Assembly: GCF_001761485.1 (NCBI RefSeq) | Contig: NC_090775.1 | Location: forward strand, 1,488,001-1,552,000 | Direction: 5' to 3' | Source: Yarrowia lipolytica | Taxonomy: Eukaryota > Ascomycota > Dipodascomycetes > Dipodascales | Length of the DNA stretch: 64,000 nucleotides | Part shown: positions 33,894-43,960 of the stretch, in pieces | Layout of the letters: each line of letters begins with the position of its first letter | How positions within the stretch are numbered: position 1 is the stretch's first letter | Translations under genes and position numbers: made by a program | Notes under the pieces: generated by a model | What the model was told of the DNA's origin: nothing | What the model saw: only the letters and a program-made list of their open reading frames with translations | Databases searched by the model: none

Positions 33894-35699
33894 ATGACCG
33901 CTACGCCAATAGACATTTCCTACCAGCAGAATTTCCATTCGCAACGATTCCGTCGAGAATCCATGGCCCACTCGCAGGGCATGGGTGGAATTTCCTGGGG
34001 AGGAATGTCTGTTGGCAGCTGGCTTAGAGACGAGTGAGTATGACCGACATGGATGGATTTGGATTGCCACCGTGGCGATGACACCGACAGTGTGGTGATT
34101 GTGTGGTGGTGTGTGGTGATGGGTGGCAATGTTACACAAATGTGTGTGTGTGTGTGTGTGTGCGTGTGCGTGTGCTGTTATGTGTTTGTGACCAGTGTTG
34201 GGGGTAGCGCGAGAGCAGATGTGTGTCCTCCGGGGCCCTAGACATGGCTGGGTTGTCAAGTCGCAGTTGAGTGCTTTTAAATGAGAGCATCTTTTCTCGC
34301 TCTCTCTCACAGACTGCACCTTCTCGTCCATTCCATATCATAGGCACCTCACGCCGGCTAGGCTATGCACTGACTACGATAATGTGTGGTATGCTATGCC
34401 CTAAAGATGTGCACGTCCAGTTCGGCCCTGGAACTCCGACTCCGACCCCGACTCCGACTCCGACACCCACACCCACACCAACACAAACATGCCGCAAGAC
34501 ATCGTAATCCCACAAACTCGCCCCTCACTTTTTTTTTGTCTGGTCGGTGTGCAATGTGCAATGTGCAATGTGCCCCATATTTCGCCCCTGAGGTGTTTCA
34601 CCTTATGGTTGCTGGACTGCCACATCACAATCACAAAAGCCATGGTGTGACCCACCGAACCAAGCCTCACAAAGAGCTGGAGTGCTGCTTGTTACCGCAG
34701 AGCCTCTTTGAAGGTCTGAAGCTTGATGTCATCCGTTGCTTCTCTCACCTTAGTCCCCATCTTGTACCCGTTGCGATCGAAGCTTGCGACTGCATAGAGT
34801 TCACGATCGGAAGGCGATAAGATGACGATATAACTAGAGAGGAGTCTCCAGAGGTGCCGTCGACATCTCCAAGCAATACTAACCACAGAGTCATGACGCT
34901 AAACATGCCATCCACGACAACCATGGCCATGTCTCCAGGCATGGGCATCAACTCGTCGTCATACCTGCCCAACCTCGAGGCGCAGTACTGCAAGGACTAC
35001 AGCTGCTGTGGCCAGACGTTGCCGACGCTGCACGACCTGCTGCGGCACTACGAGGAGTCGCACATTGCCCCATCGCCGCCCGTGGAGCAGCCTCACATGG
35101 CCCGCAACACCAACAACGTTATGGAGGTGGTGTCGACCAACGACGTGTTCATGAGCATGGGCGGTCCCGGAGGACCCCCCGGACAGCAGGGCGCCCAGGG
35201 CATGCAGCATCACCCCATGGCCCAAGGCCACCATCCCACGCATTTTCAGCAGCACCCACTGCCACCACAGGGCCACGCACCCCAGGGTACGCAGATGCCT
35301 CACGGGCAGCACAACCCGCAGATGATGCAGATGGGCCAACCACCGCAGCCCACGGGCACGTTTGACGAGGACGACGAAATGTGCATCGACGACCCGGCCC
35401 GCCATCTGTACGTGATGGAGCGGGGCGAGCACAAGCCGTTCAAGTGCCCGGTCATTGGGTGCGACAAGACGTACAAAAACCAGAATGGACTCAAGTACCA
35501 TCGGATGCACGGCCATCAAAACCAGATGCTGCATCTCAACGACGACGGCACCTACAGTATAATCGACCCACTGTCCAACGCGCCGTATCCCAACGGCGTG
35601 GACATGGAAAAGGACAAGCCGTACCGGTGTGAGATTTGTGGCAAACGATACAAGAATCTTAACGGTCTAAAGTATCATCGTGGGCATTCCACTCACTAA
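33894..35699 (+). CDS. SFP1: Sfp1-type split zinc-finger transcription factor, spliced
   Basis: Two exons: 33894-34033 and 34889-35699, giving 316 residues. Exon 1 encodes MTATPIDISYQQNFHSQRFR, then RRESMAHSQGMGGISWGGMS and SVGSWLRD, the conserved N-terminal block of fungal Sfp1. Exon 2 continues in frame as EVMTLN, then an atypical finger CKDYSCCGQTLPTLHDLLRH, a His/Gln/Pro-rich linker, an acidic patch and two C-terminal C2H2 fingers: CPVIGCDKTYKNQNGLKYH from residue 233, and CEICGKRYKNLNGLKYH, ending RGHSTH at the last residue. These fingers are nearly identical to yeast Sfp1, which moves between cytoplasm and nucleus under TORC1/PKA control and activates ribosomal-protein and ribosome-biogenesis genes. 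An exon-2-only model starting at the ATG at 34854 would lose the N-terminal block and translate intron sequence. Confidence 0.95.
34034..34888 (+). other. SFP1: SFP1 intron (855 nt)
   Basis: Donor GTGAGT after ...CGA; acceptor TACTAACCACAG, the canonical Yarrowia branch-acceptor pair. It contains a (TG)n run at 34141-34175, a C-rich hexamer repeat (CTCCGA/CACCCA) at 34432-34484 and a triplicated GTGCAAT at 34548-34572. Confidence 0.9.
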
Positions 35700-36428
35700 C
35701 AAGCTGGACGTTGAGCTTTTTGAGCGTTTTGGGCGTTTGAGCATGTGTTTGTTTGTGAGTGACAGTGACGGAGGTGTTATGTTTGGCATATGAGTGGTGA
35801 GGTGAGATCTTTGGGCGCCCAATATACTGCATCTGGTGTCCAGCTCTCTACGAGTATTTGTATCTCCATGTGCCCATTCGCCATGCGTCCATGCACCTCG
35901 GCCAGCTAGTCGCCTCGGATGTCAAGAGTATTTATCGGCCTTTTAGTTTCTGAGATGGTATTTATTAATAGAGTAGATTGAAAGAGTGAATAGTGGAGCT
36001 GTTGATGTTCCATGCCAGTGTTTAGCCGAGTTCAACGGTCATTGTTTGATAAGCGCATTTCAGTGAAATTTGATTTGGCCCAAAAATATATATATATCAA
36101 AAAGGTCCAAAAAAAAATAACAAAGGCCAAAAAATATATATAACAAAAAGACACCATGATCTACATTACGAGTTCTGGTTCGATAGATAGATAGCCAAGT
36201 ATCCGAGCCGATAAGGGATAGATAAGGGACATATCTCAGTTGTCGCAGTATCCCCAAACCGTTTGGAGCAGAAGATGCCGAATTACCCCCGCCCTGTGCA
36301 GCGTAGGTCGCAAACCCCGCCTTGGTCAAACCGTATATAAGAGTCTATCAGACCACACTTATCTTGATTCCAACCCAACTAACTCACCGTTCGAAACTGC
36401 GATATTGACATTATTTGACACTGCGAAC
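35700..36428. other. Intergenic, metallothionein promoter
   Basis: SFP1 3' flank, then the promoter of the metallothionein: several GATA motifs at 36182-36230 (GATAGATAGATAG, GATAAGGGATAGATAAGGG) and a TATATAA box at 36334-36340, 89 bases before the start. AT-dinucleotide tracts at 36085-36145. Confidence 0.65.
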
Positions 36429-36521
36429 ATGGCCTGTGGATGTGGAACCAACTGTGCATGCTCCAAGGGCACCAAGACGTGCAACTGCTCTGCCTGCGGC
36501 TGCAAAAAGTCCAACATGTAG
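36429..36521 (+). CDS. Short copper-type metallothionein
   Basis: 30 residues with eight cysteines at 3, 5, 9, 11, 18, 20, 23 and 25, seven of the eight arranged in C-x-C pairs, and no aromatic residues or histidines. Length and cysteine spacing resemble the 25-26-residue copper metallothionein of Neurospora crassa and other short fungal metallothioneins (family knowledge). It should bind Cu(I) in a single thiolate cluster and buffer copper or cadmium in the cytosol. The start ATG at 36429 is the only one giving a compact cysteine-rich peptide; the in-frame upstream extension is promoter sequence containing the TATA box. Yarrowia has several metallothionein genes, and I cannot say which number this is. 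Confidence 0.92.
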   Translation: MACGCGTNCACSKGTKTCNCSACGCKKSNM

Positions 36522-37665
36522 TTGGCCAATGACTGGGGAGGGATATCGAGATGCGATAAGAGATAGTTGAATGATGAAATGCTCAGATTGTGAAGCCAAG
36601 ATGTTGTACTAGTAGCAGGGGATGTGACGAGAGGGGAGAGAAGAGGGGATACAAGGGAAGGCAAGGGGGGATGAGGGCGAACAATTCCGTTTCGTAACAG
36701 CATCTTAACAAGAGCATATCAGCTCCAATGAAGTCATCGCGTGGATGATGATGCAGTCGAGTGGGGTACCGACCACAATGTATGACGTAGTTGGAACCCC
36801 CTCAAATCCGAAGCCAGCTGTATGCTAGGTTTGTGCGCTGGAGTGTGTCTCAGTGATGGTCACCATCCACATTGGTCGGTTGGACATACCCGATCGGAGT
36901 CGAGGTTGCTACTGTTCAAGGTCGACCTGACTTGTGTCTTTGTCTGTTTCGAAGAGCCGTCAGCGTCGGTCTTTTAACCGGAGGAATTGGACCGAGACAT
37001 TGACTGTGGCTGTCTACGATCGGGAACGGAGGTGAGATAGCAGAAGAGGCGCTGTCCGTGTGATGGATCTTCTTGGCATCATTCATGGCACCGATTCGAC
37101 TCAAGTAATAGTCAACTATAATACCAACTGGGTGTACTTGGTCGCAAAACTGAAAACTCGGACAGCTCAAAATATTCTATGTCAAGCAGTTCAGATCGCA
37201 CAATATTTGTTAGTTAAACCACCACTACCAAAATAATGGTACCTTTTTTTCCCCCGTGGCAGCTCTCGAACCCCGAAATAGGACCCCCAGCAGAACTTTC
37301 CAACCAACAAAATCCCAACTAAACTCAATTAAATGGGAAACCTCTGAACGGCAAAGTGAAATGGTCACTTGCGAGGTATGGAAACACCTATTTTTCGGTT
37401 GACAAACGTCTTTGTGTACCAATAAGCCGAATTAGGCAGCATATATCGCACCTATGTACAGCCCTTTCGCTATACACCAACACGGCCTTCAATGATACTC
37501 CAGGCGCTAGTTTCTCAAGCTACCGGAGCGACTAAGACGCCAATGGTATGCAAGGGGGTCTAGACTCGCTGGAGACGCAATTAAAACGTCTCCTGGATAC
37601 CAAAAGTGCAACCGTGCAATCTGACCAAGTCTTCACGTGCAGGCGGGGTATGTAACAGGGGTTGT

Positions 37666-37722
37666 AGGGTGGTAAGGGGCTGTCAGGGTGGTAAGGGGCT
37701 GTCAGGGTGGTAAGGGGCTGTC
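37666..37722. repeat. 19-bp minisatellite, three perfect copies plus decayed tail
   Basis: Unit AGGGTGGTAAGGGGCTGTC at 37666, 37685 and 37704, then related GGTGGTAAGG and GGTGATAGG pieces to about 37775. The strand is strongly purine-rich. Confidence 0.92.
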
Positions 37723-38355
37723 ATGGTGGTAAGGGTGGTAAGGGTGATAGGGGTGATAGGGGAAGGGTGATGAGGGATGGTCAAGGAATTTTGAAAAGCT
37801 AGTTGGGAGAATACTCGGGGAAATAGTTGACATGCCCAGTTGATAGAATGAAGCGCTAGTCAGTCATCTGGACCCGGAACAAGTTTCGATCACGTGACGG
37901 ACACATCGACGCGTGATTACCCCACTCCATCCCTTTATCCCTCTCCTTATTACAAGTACTTTTACCGGCTCTTGTACTTGTAATCAAAGGTAGTATAGTA
38001 TCGGACCTCGGCTCTTTGTATAGACCAGTCAATGTGGTCAGTCGTCAGGACCAGTCAAGCTGACCAGTCAAATGTGACCCATCACGGGCACACGGTTCGA
38101 GCCCTGAGAACTCCTGTCTAAATGCATTCTTAATATTCCATCCACACAACTGTTCGGCTCATTTTAACCCCTTCACACCCCTCCGATCTGCTCATCTCAC
38201 GCACGTCTCCACCGCAGTTGTTTCGTGCCTACACCCTGTCTACGCAACCTTAAGTTGAGTTCCCAACATGTGAAGTGTGGATAGTCCGTGTGTGGAGCAA
38301 CAGGTGCCAGCAGAAGCATTTTCCGACAGGAAAAACGACAGAAAAACGACCGAGA

Positions 38356-38381
38356 CACGTGACGTAACCGCTATCACGTGA
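38356..38381 (+). promoter_or_regulatory. Paired CACGTGACG sites upstream of SEI1
   Basis: Two direct copies of CACGTGACG start 19 bases apart, 134-159 bases before the SEI1 start. CACGTGA is the core bound by bHLH factors of the Cbf1/Pho4/Tye7 type; which one acts here is unknown. Confidence 0.6.
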
Positions 38382-38514
38382 CGCGAACGCGCAACAAAAA
38401 CAACCACACCGGGTCGACAGCCGACCTTTTACTCCTGCCAATTCCCAACTTGTACTCACGACACGTCCCACTGGTTTGCACTCACAACAACAAGTTTTTC
38501 AACACCCACATGAC

Positions 38515-40563
38515 ATGATAATCCTAGGATTACTGCTTACATACACGCCGCTGGGCCGGATGGTCAAAACCTGGTCGGCCAAACGGCTCTGGAGCATTCT
38601 GTACGTGCTTCTGTGGCTGCTGGGCATCCAGCTGACCCTCCTATTCGCAGCAATAGCCTACGTTGCGCTCTACCAGTTCTACATCCCCGTCAACTCGCTC
38701 TCTCTTCCCCTGGACTTTGATTTTTCGACCGAAGACGGCGCCTACGCGGTCGCCAAGCTTCATGGAGACGTGGTGTCGCTCAATTACGTCGAGCCCGCCA
38801 CCCATGCGTTGTGGAAGTACGTGCCGTTTGTGTCCACCCCTTCGCCGGCTCCCGAGGCACCTCACAACCGGGTCACCACCTTTGGCCGTCCCCGCGACCG
38901 AATCAAAACGTTGCGGTTCATGAACATGCCCTATTCGGTCTATGTGAACCTGGATCTGCCCGAAACAGATCGCAATCTCGGCACCGGCAACTTTATGATC
39001 CGGGTGTCGTTTGCAGACGACCTGGAGGTGTTCAGATCGACCCACAGACTCACCAGAGACAACAGAAAACGGTGGCCTCTGACTCACAACGAAGAGTACG
39101 CCGTGAGACCGAACGTGGGGTCCATCAACAAGAGAGAAAAGAGAGACAGAGCAGAAAAACTACACAAGGAAGACAGGATAATAACCGACCACCAGCCTGA
39201 ACATCACCCCCTTCCTGCTCTCTTTACAGCAACCCGCCCCGCCATTCTGGCATTCCAATCCGCAACCATGCGGGTCATGGACACGTTGCTGTTTGCTCCT
39301 CTGTATCTGACAGGCTGGAAAAAACAGGAACAGCGGCTGCACGTGTACATGGCTTCCAACTGGCACGTTCCCGCCGACGTTGAGGACCACGAGTTTGCCT
39401 ATGCCATTGTGGAGCTTGACCGAACCGTGGATATCTACGGAGCCCAGATTGAGTGGCGAGTTGAGTGGACTGGACTCCGATACTTTATGTACCATCATAG
39501 GGCCCTTGCATTCTTACTGGGAACAGCCGTGCTGTGGTACCTGGAGATATTCTACTTGGCAATTGCCTACTGGAGTGGCAAGAAGATGATTCTGAAGCTC
39601 ACTGGGGATACCACCAGGACGAGTCAGAGACCGCAAACTCGAATTGGTGGAGCAGGTGCCGGGGGACCTGGTGAGCATGGAAGACCAGGAAGTCGAACTG
39701 CTCGAATTGCAGACGACGCTGCTCTCGATGCCGATGATCCCGCTGAGGAAACAGACACTCCCGACCGTTCTGAGCTCCACACCCGGTCGTCCGAAATTCA
39801 GCAACTTCTGGAAGACAGCGAGACGACAGCAGGAGACTCTACGATTGGAGACACGACCGACAACGCTTCTGTGGCCTCTCAGGACGAATTTTCTGTCGAG
39901 GAAGACGAGCACGAAAGTGTTTCTCTTTCGGCTTCTGACTCCAACGTGGAAGGTTACAGCGAGCGGCAGTCGTCTCGCATTGAAATCTGTGCCGGTGACT
40001 CGGACGACAACTCCCAGACCATAAGGTACCCTGTCTCTTGGCCCACTCCTCCTCCCGAGGGTCCTTTAGCTCTGTCTCGCCAGGAACTCGAAAGCTTTAC
40101 ACGCTACAGATACGACCAGGAGACTCCGGAGATTCTGTCGCGTGAAAACACAGACTCTCTGTCTGAGTCAGACGAGTTTGATTTCGAAACGCAGCTGCAG
40201 ATTGACCTACGGTCACTGGTAGCTCAAAACCGCCAGGAGCGTCAGGAGAGACTGGAGCGACTGGAGCGATTGGAAGAGCTCCAAGCGGGCCCTTCTGGTA
40301 CCACCGGAAGACGTACACCGGACCAGCGACCGAATTCTGCACCGCAGAGATTCTCTCCTCGTCCTCCTCGGTCACCTGCTATTTCTGCACACAGTTCTCG
40401 GGGTTCTCTTCGGTCGTCACGGCTGAGCACTTCGACAACCACAGGTTCGAATCCAAGCTCCACCATTTCGCGCCAACGACACGTGACTCCGCTCACCACT
40501 CCCCTTCCTGCGCCTCCAGACGAGTCTCAGCGAGACGACGGGGACGACGAGTCGTTTGAGTAG
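38515..40563 (+). CDS. SEI1: Seipin, lipid-droplet assembly protein with a long acidic tail
   Basis: 682 residues from the ATG at 38515. The seipin core is clear: first membrane segment at about 27-55, luminal beta-sandwich with SVYVNLDLPETDRNLGTGNF and YGAQIEWRVEWTGLRYFMYH, and second membrane segment at about 329-352. Seipin forms ER rings at lipid-droplet contact sites that organise triacylglycerol packing, central in an oleaginous yeast. The Ser/Asp/Glu-rich cytosolic tail (353-682), with a short coiled-coil-like ERQERLERLERLEELQ stretch, far exceeds the 285-residue S. cerevisiae protein. A Lys/Arg-rich insert interrupts the luminal domain. A three-codon upstream frame (ATG at 38510) ends in a TGA that overlaps the main ATG. 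Alternative start: ATG at 38560. Confidence 0.93.
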   Translation: MIILGLLLTYTPLGRMVKTWSAKRLWSILYVLLWLLGIQLTLLFAAIAYVALYQFYIPVNSLSLPLDFDFSTEDGAYAVAKLHGDVVSLNYVEPATHALWKYVPFVSTPSPAPEAPHNRVTTFGRPRDRIKTLRFMNMPYSVYVNLDLPETDRNLGTGNFMIRVSFADDLEVFRSTHRLTRDNRKRWPLTHNEEYAVRPNVGSINKREKRDRAEKLHKEDRIITDHQPEHHPLPALFTATRPAILAFQSATMRVMDTLLFAPLYLTGWKKQEQRLHVYMASNWHVPADVEDHEFAYAIVELDRTVDIYGAQIEWRVEWTGLRYFMYHHRALAFLLGTAVLWYLEIFYLAIAYWSGKKMILKLTGDTTRTSQRPQTRIGGAGAGGPGEHGRPGSRTARIADDAALDADDPAEETDTPDRSELHTRSSEIQQLLEDSETTAGDSTIGDTTDNASVASQDEFSVEEDEHESVSLSASDSNVEGYSERQSSRIEICAGDSDDNSQTIRYPVSWPTPPPEGPLALSRQELESFTRYRYDQETPEILSRENTDSLSESDEFDFETQLQIDLRSLVAQNRQERQERLERLERLEELQAGPSGTTGRRTPDQRPNSAPQRFSPRPPRSPAISAHSSRGSLRSSRLSTSTTTGSNPSSTISRQRHVTPLTTPLPAPPDESQRDDGDDESFE

Positions 40564-41120
40564 AACGGGAACCGGGGCTTTTTGCTAACAAAATAACTTA
40601 TTAATCAGTGATAATACAAGAAATTGATAAAATGGTTATTGGGTACTGTACACGTGTACGATTTTGAGAGGCGAACGGTACGAAGGGGTGCAAAACACAC
40701 GTTTAAGAGCCACAAACAAGAACCAATAGCACCTGCCACCCCCAGCTATCCCTTCTCCGGTCCGCACGCGCTCAAAAACCCTTGTTTTATGCCAACAGAC
40801 ACAAACGCCCTAGTGTAGATAGGAGCGGTTCTGTGCCTCTCAGGTGCGAGACGACGCACCATTTCTGCACCTGGTCTCAATACAACCAAACTTGTCATCT
40901 CCATACACTACCTTCATTTACTGCATTTCGCTGTTCCTCCTCTCCGAGGCCAGACCATAAACTATCTACGATTATGCCCAAGGGTGCAGTGCCGGTGCAC
41001 ATGTTGTGTTTGTGTGCCGAGGGTCCCATACACTAAAGAGTGTTGCTTAATTGTAGGGCCGTCTGTTTATAACTTGGTTGAATCCAGGTTGTTGGCAAAT
41101 AGTCGCTCGATTGCTTCACC
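40564..41120. other. Intergenic
   Basis: SEI1 3' flank and promoter of the Rua1-like gene; nothing specific seen. Confidence 0.5.
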
Positions 41121-42335
41121 ATGTCCAACAAGCCGTTTTCGCTCAAGCCTCTGGAGTCCACGGACAACTCCCCCAACTACAACAATCTGGTGTCGTCTTT
41201 CCAATCCACCTTTCAGTACTACCAGTTTGGCAATGAGCCCTCCAAGGTCGAGACCATTGATCCCAAGCTCCAGGAGCAGCTCCCCAAGGAGGACATGCCC
41301 AAGGAGCACCAGTCGGTGGCGGTGCAAGACATTCCTTCCCACGATCCGTACGCCGCATACTCGTTTCGATACGTGCATCCTCCGAGCATCAACTACCATC
41401 ACAACTGGCAGGGAAACTATGCGCTGAACATGACAACGCTTCTGAACCGAGCCCAGAACTGCCAGGAGGACTGCGACGCTATGGACATGGATCCTTCCTA
41501 CTTCAACGGAATCAACCCCAGCATGCTCAACGCCCCCGGAGCCATGTCGCAGCATTACGCAACCATGGCTCACTACTCGCTGTCGCCAGCCTCGCCCACT
41601 TCGGTCATGTCAAACATCCCCAGCAGTCTATCAACTCCTCCCGAGGAGGCCAAGAAGGAGTATGAAGACCCCCTGCTGACCTTCACAACCGCAGGCTTCA
41701 AAATTCCCGACGACAAGTTCGATTATTCGTCTGTTCTGCATCTCGAAAACGCAGCCATGGCCCAGAGCCATATCGCCCGAGACTTTGAACTCATCCAGTT
41801 TGACACGGAGGAAACCAAACACGAGTTTCTCCGGCGGTGCGGGAACCCCTTCTCCAACCTGTCCGCCACAGCCCCTATTCCCGAGGCCGAGTACTGCGCC
41901 CAGCTCAACCCGGGAAAGGGAGGACGTCTCACGGTCTACGAGCCCATGTACAAGTCGTACATTTCGACCAAGGTCCTGGAAGACTACTTTTTGAACGGCA
42001 CTGTCATCAAACCTCGACCAGGTAACCCCAAGTGTCTGTCCAAGGTCGACATTCACGGCCAGTGCCGGTACTGCGGCGAGTTTCTCGTCATGCGAAACCA
42101 CTCGTACTCGTCGCACATGTACTCCAAGCACGGAATCAGCGCCACCACCAACAACGTGCTGCCTCTGCCCACCAAGATCTCGTCCATCGAGAACAAAAGA
42201 GGAGGCATCAAGCTACAGGGGTACTGTTCCATCTGTCGCACCAACGTGGATCTCAACGAACGGGCCAAGGAAAACGAGTGGATCTCGTGGTTCTACCACC
42301 AGCAGGCCCACAATGTGGTAGAGCGCAAGCAATAG
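41121..42335 (+). CDS. Rua1-type transcription regulator (C-terminal cysteine/histidine domain)
   Basis: 404 residues. The N-terminal 210 residues are low-complexity (Asn/Ser/Pro/Tyr-rich) and probably an activation or regulatory region. The C-terminal part (about 250-404) resembles the fungal Rua1_C domain (from memory): YCAQLNPGKGGRLTVYEPMY, then CRYCGEFLVMRNHSYSSHMY with C315 and C318 and a following KHG, then CSICRTNVDL with C369 and C372 and a terminal WFYHQQAH. This pattern suggests two zinc-binding sites. Ustilago Rua1 controls ustilagic acid synthesis; many fungi carry uncharacterised relatives. Target genes here cannot be read from the sequence. The start ATG at 41121 has a good context (CACCATGTCC). 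Confidence 0.65.
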   Translation: MSNKPFSLKPLESTDNSPNYNNLVSSFQSTFQYYQFGNEPSKVETIDPKLQEQLPKEDMPKEHQSVAVQDIPSHDPYAAYSFRYVHPPSINYHHNWQGNYALNMTTLLNRAQNCQEDCDAMDMDPSYFNGINPSMLNAPGAMSQHYATMAHYSLSPASPTSVMSNIPSSLSTPPEEAKKEYEDPLLTFTTAGFKIPDDKFDYSSVLHLENAAMAQSHIARDFELIQFDTEETKHEFLRRCGNPFSNLSATAPIPEAEYCAQLNPGKGGRLTVYEPMYKSYISTKVLEDYFLNGTVIKPRPGNPKCLSKVDIHGQCRYCGEFLVMRNHSYSSHMYSKHGISATTNNVLPLPTKISSIENKRGGIKLQGYCSICRTNVDLNERAKENEWISWFYHQQAHNVVERKQ

Positions 42336-43101
42336 ACGGAGAGAGCAACAGTAGTGTATGTATATAGGCATAATTAATGAAGCATGTGACAAGACGAGCA
42401 TGGGGTCGAATAGCTACAAGTCCAGCGACTTGTTGAGGGACAGCCGATCCGAACATAGTCTCATTACAAGTACAATGTTCAGTATGACAGCTGGAAACGA
42501 GGGAGGGGTCGGCGAGTACTGCTGTACAGTAGCACGTTGTGTTGGTATCTCGATTGAAATCACATGACTGTGCAAACCTGTCGGTATTGGGTGCTATAAT
42601 GATGAGGAAAGGGATATGTAGCCTATGTAGCCTTTGGTCCAAGCCGCACCTCTTCGTCACATGGTCAGTTTGCTGTTTTGCCACCAGAGTGGCGATGAAG
42701 AGGAAGAGAGTCTCATGTCAGAAGTTTGGTTACAGGCAAAACTGTCTTGCTGTAGCCTATGGGAGGAGATGACTGGTGGAGAAGGTGAAATGGAGAGTGT
42801 TTTAAAACGATGTTTTTTTTCTTCCTTTTTTTCCCCCTACTGTTGAAGTTTTGTTAATTTTCCGAAAAATGGGAAACAATCATCGCATTTACTCAGATTC
42901 AAAGTATCTCATTCAAAGACCTTATCTAAATACTAACTAATTGTTTCCATTTACTTATCAAAATGCCTCTCCTCACTTAACCTCCAGTTGAACCCGACGT
43001 TGCATTAAACTTTGACAAGGTGCATCCATATGTCTAGATAATACGTATTACAGTATCTTGTCGTCACACTCTTCACCACTACTTTCCTCTAAACAAACGC
43101 A
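42336..43101. other. Intergenic
   Basis: SFT2 promoter and 3' flank of the Rua1-like gene; T-rich tract at 42812-42835. Nothing else seen. Confidence 0.5.
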
Positions 43102-43698
43102 ATGTCTTCGTTCTGGGGAAACTCGCAAGCCGGCGTGCCTCCGGAGACCGCCAACAACTCGTCGTGGTGGTCCAACATCCAAAACGGAATCCGACTGCCC
43201 ACCACCGAGACGGAAACCATGGCTGAAAACGCCGGAGTGGACACCCAGATTGCCGAGCCCGAGTGGTTCAAGCTGTCGTGGTGGGACCGTATGATTGTGT
43301 TTGGCGTGTGTCTGGCCGGCGCCGTGGTTTGTTTTGCCATCTGCTTCCTCATCATGCCTGTGCTGGTGCTCAAGCCTCGAAAGTTTGCGGTTCTGTGGAC
43401 TCTGGGCTCCCTTTTGTTTGTCATTTCCTTTGGCGTGCTGCAGGGCCCTGTTTCCTACGTCAAGCATCTGGTCAGCAAGGAGCGATTGCCGTTCACCGTT
43501 GCCTTCTTTGGCTCCATCTTCGCCACTCTCTACTTTTCGCTCGGCATGAAGAACACCCTGTTGACTATCATCGCTTGTGTAGTGCAGTTGGTCGCCGCCA
43601 TTTGGTACGCGGTGTCGTACTTCCCCTTTGGACACCAGACGATGCGATTTGCAAGCAGAGTGGGTGCTAGACAGGTCACTGGGTGGATTAACAGCTGA
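43102..43698 (+). CDS. SFT2: Sft2-family vesicle transport protein
   Basis: 198 residues (yeast 215). A polar N-terminus of about 60 residues is followed by four membrane segments (roughly 64-88, 97-114, 127-146, 150-170). Family-typical sequences are PEWFKLSWWDRMIVFG, KPRKFAVLWTLGSLLFVISF, GPVSYVKHLVSKERLPFT and YFPFG. Sft2 is a tetraspanning Golgi protein related to Got1 that supports retrograde fusion of endosome-derived vesicles with the Golgi, acting near the SNARE Sed5. No intron. The gene converges on the I78 inhibitor gene, whose stop is 262 bases away. Confidence 0.96.
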   Translation: MSSFWGNSQAGVPPETANNSSWWSNIQNGIRLPTTETETMAENAGVDTQIAEPEWFKLSWWDRMIVFGVCLAGAVVCFAICFLIMPVLVLKPRKFAVLWTLGSLLFVISFGVLQGPVSYVKHLVSKERLPFTVAFFGSIFATLYFSLGMKNTLLTIIACVVQLVAAIWYAVSYFPFGHQTMRFASRVGARQVTGWINS

Positions 43699-43960
43699 TC
43701 AGCGTGCAAAGTTACTTGAAAGGCAACTGATAACCAACCACCAGCTGCAATCTCGGCCACAACAATACCAGTCTCGTCTACACGAGACGCAAAACGAATG
43801 ACTATGGTACGAGTATTAGTAACTGTGTGTCGACAACACCAACAAACGGGCGTCCGCAGCTACAACATTCAGACGTGAAAAGGTATACATAATGAATAAT
43901 GACTATTGAAAGTGTACAGCACTGTCCGCTGAACTTCACAGCCATGGCCCCCACTCATGC

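Larger units (their letters stand above)
36522..38514. other. Intergenic region, SEI1 promoter
   Basis: 2 kb with no supported gene. Contains the 19-bp repeat at 37666-37722 followed by GGTGATAGG-type decay to about 37775, CACGTGA near 37890, and two CACGTGACG sites at 38356 and 38375 in the SEI1 promoter. Confidence 0.6.

Noticed and set aside
38094-38104. B-box-like GGTTCGAGCCC
   Set aside because: Flanking bases do not form a T-stem and no A box is present upstream.
39103-39229. Alternative seipin intron GTGAGA to TTTACAG
   Set aside because: 127 nt long, so removal would shift the seipin frame.
40444-40454. Perfect polymerase III B box (GGTTCGAATCC)
   Set aside because: Lies inside the seipin coding region with no A box or cloverleaf around it.
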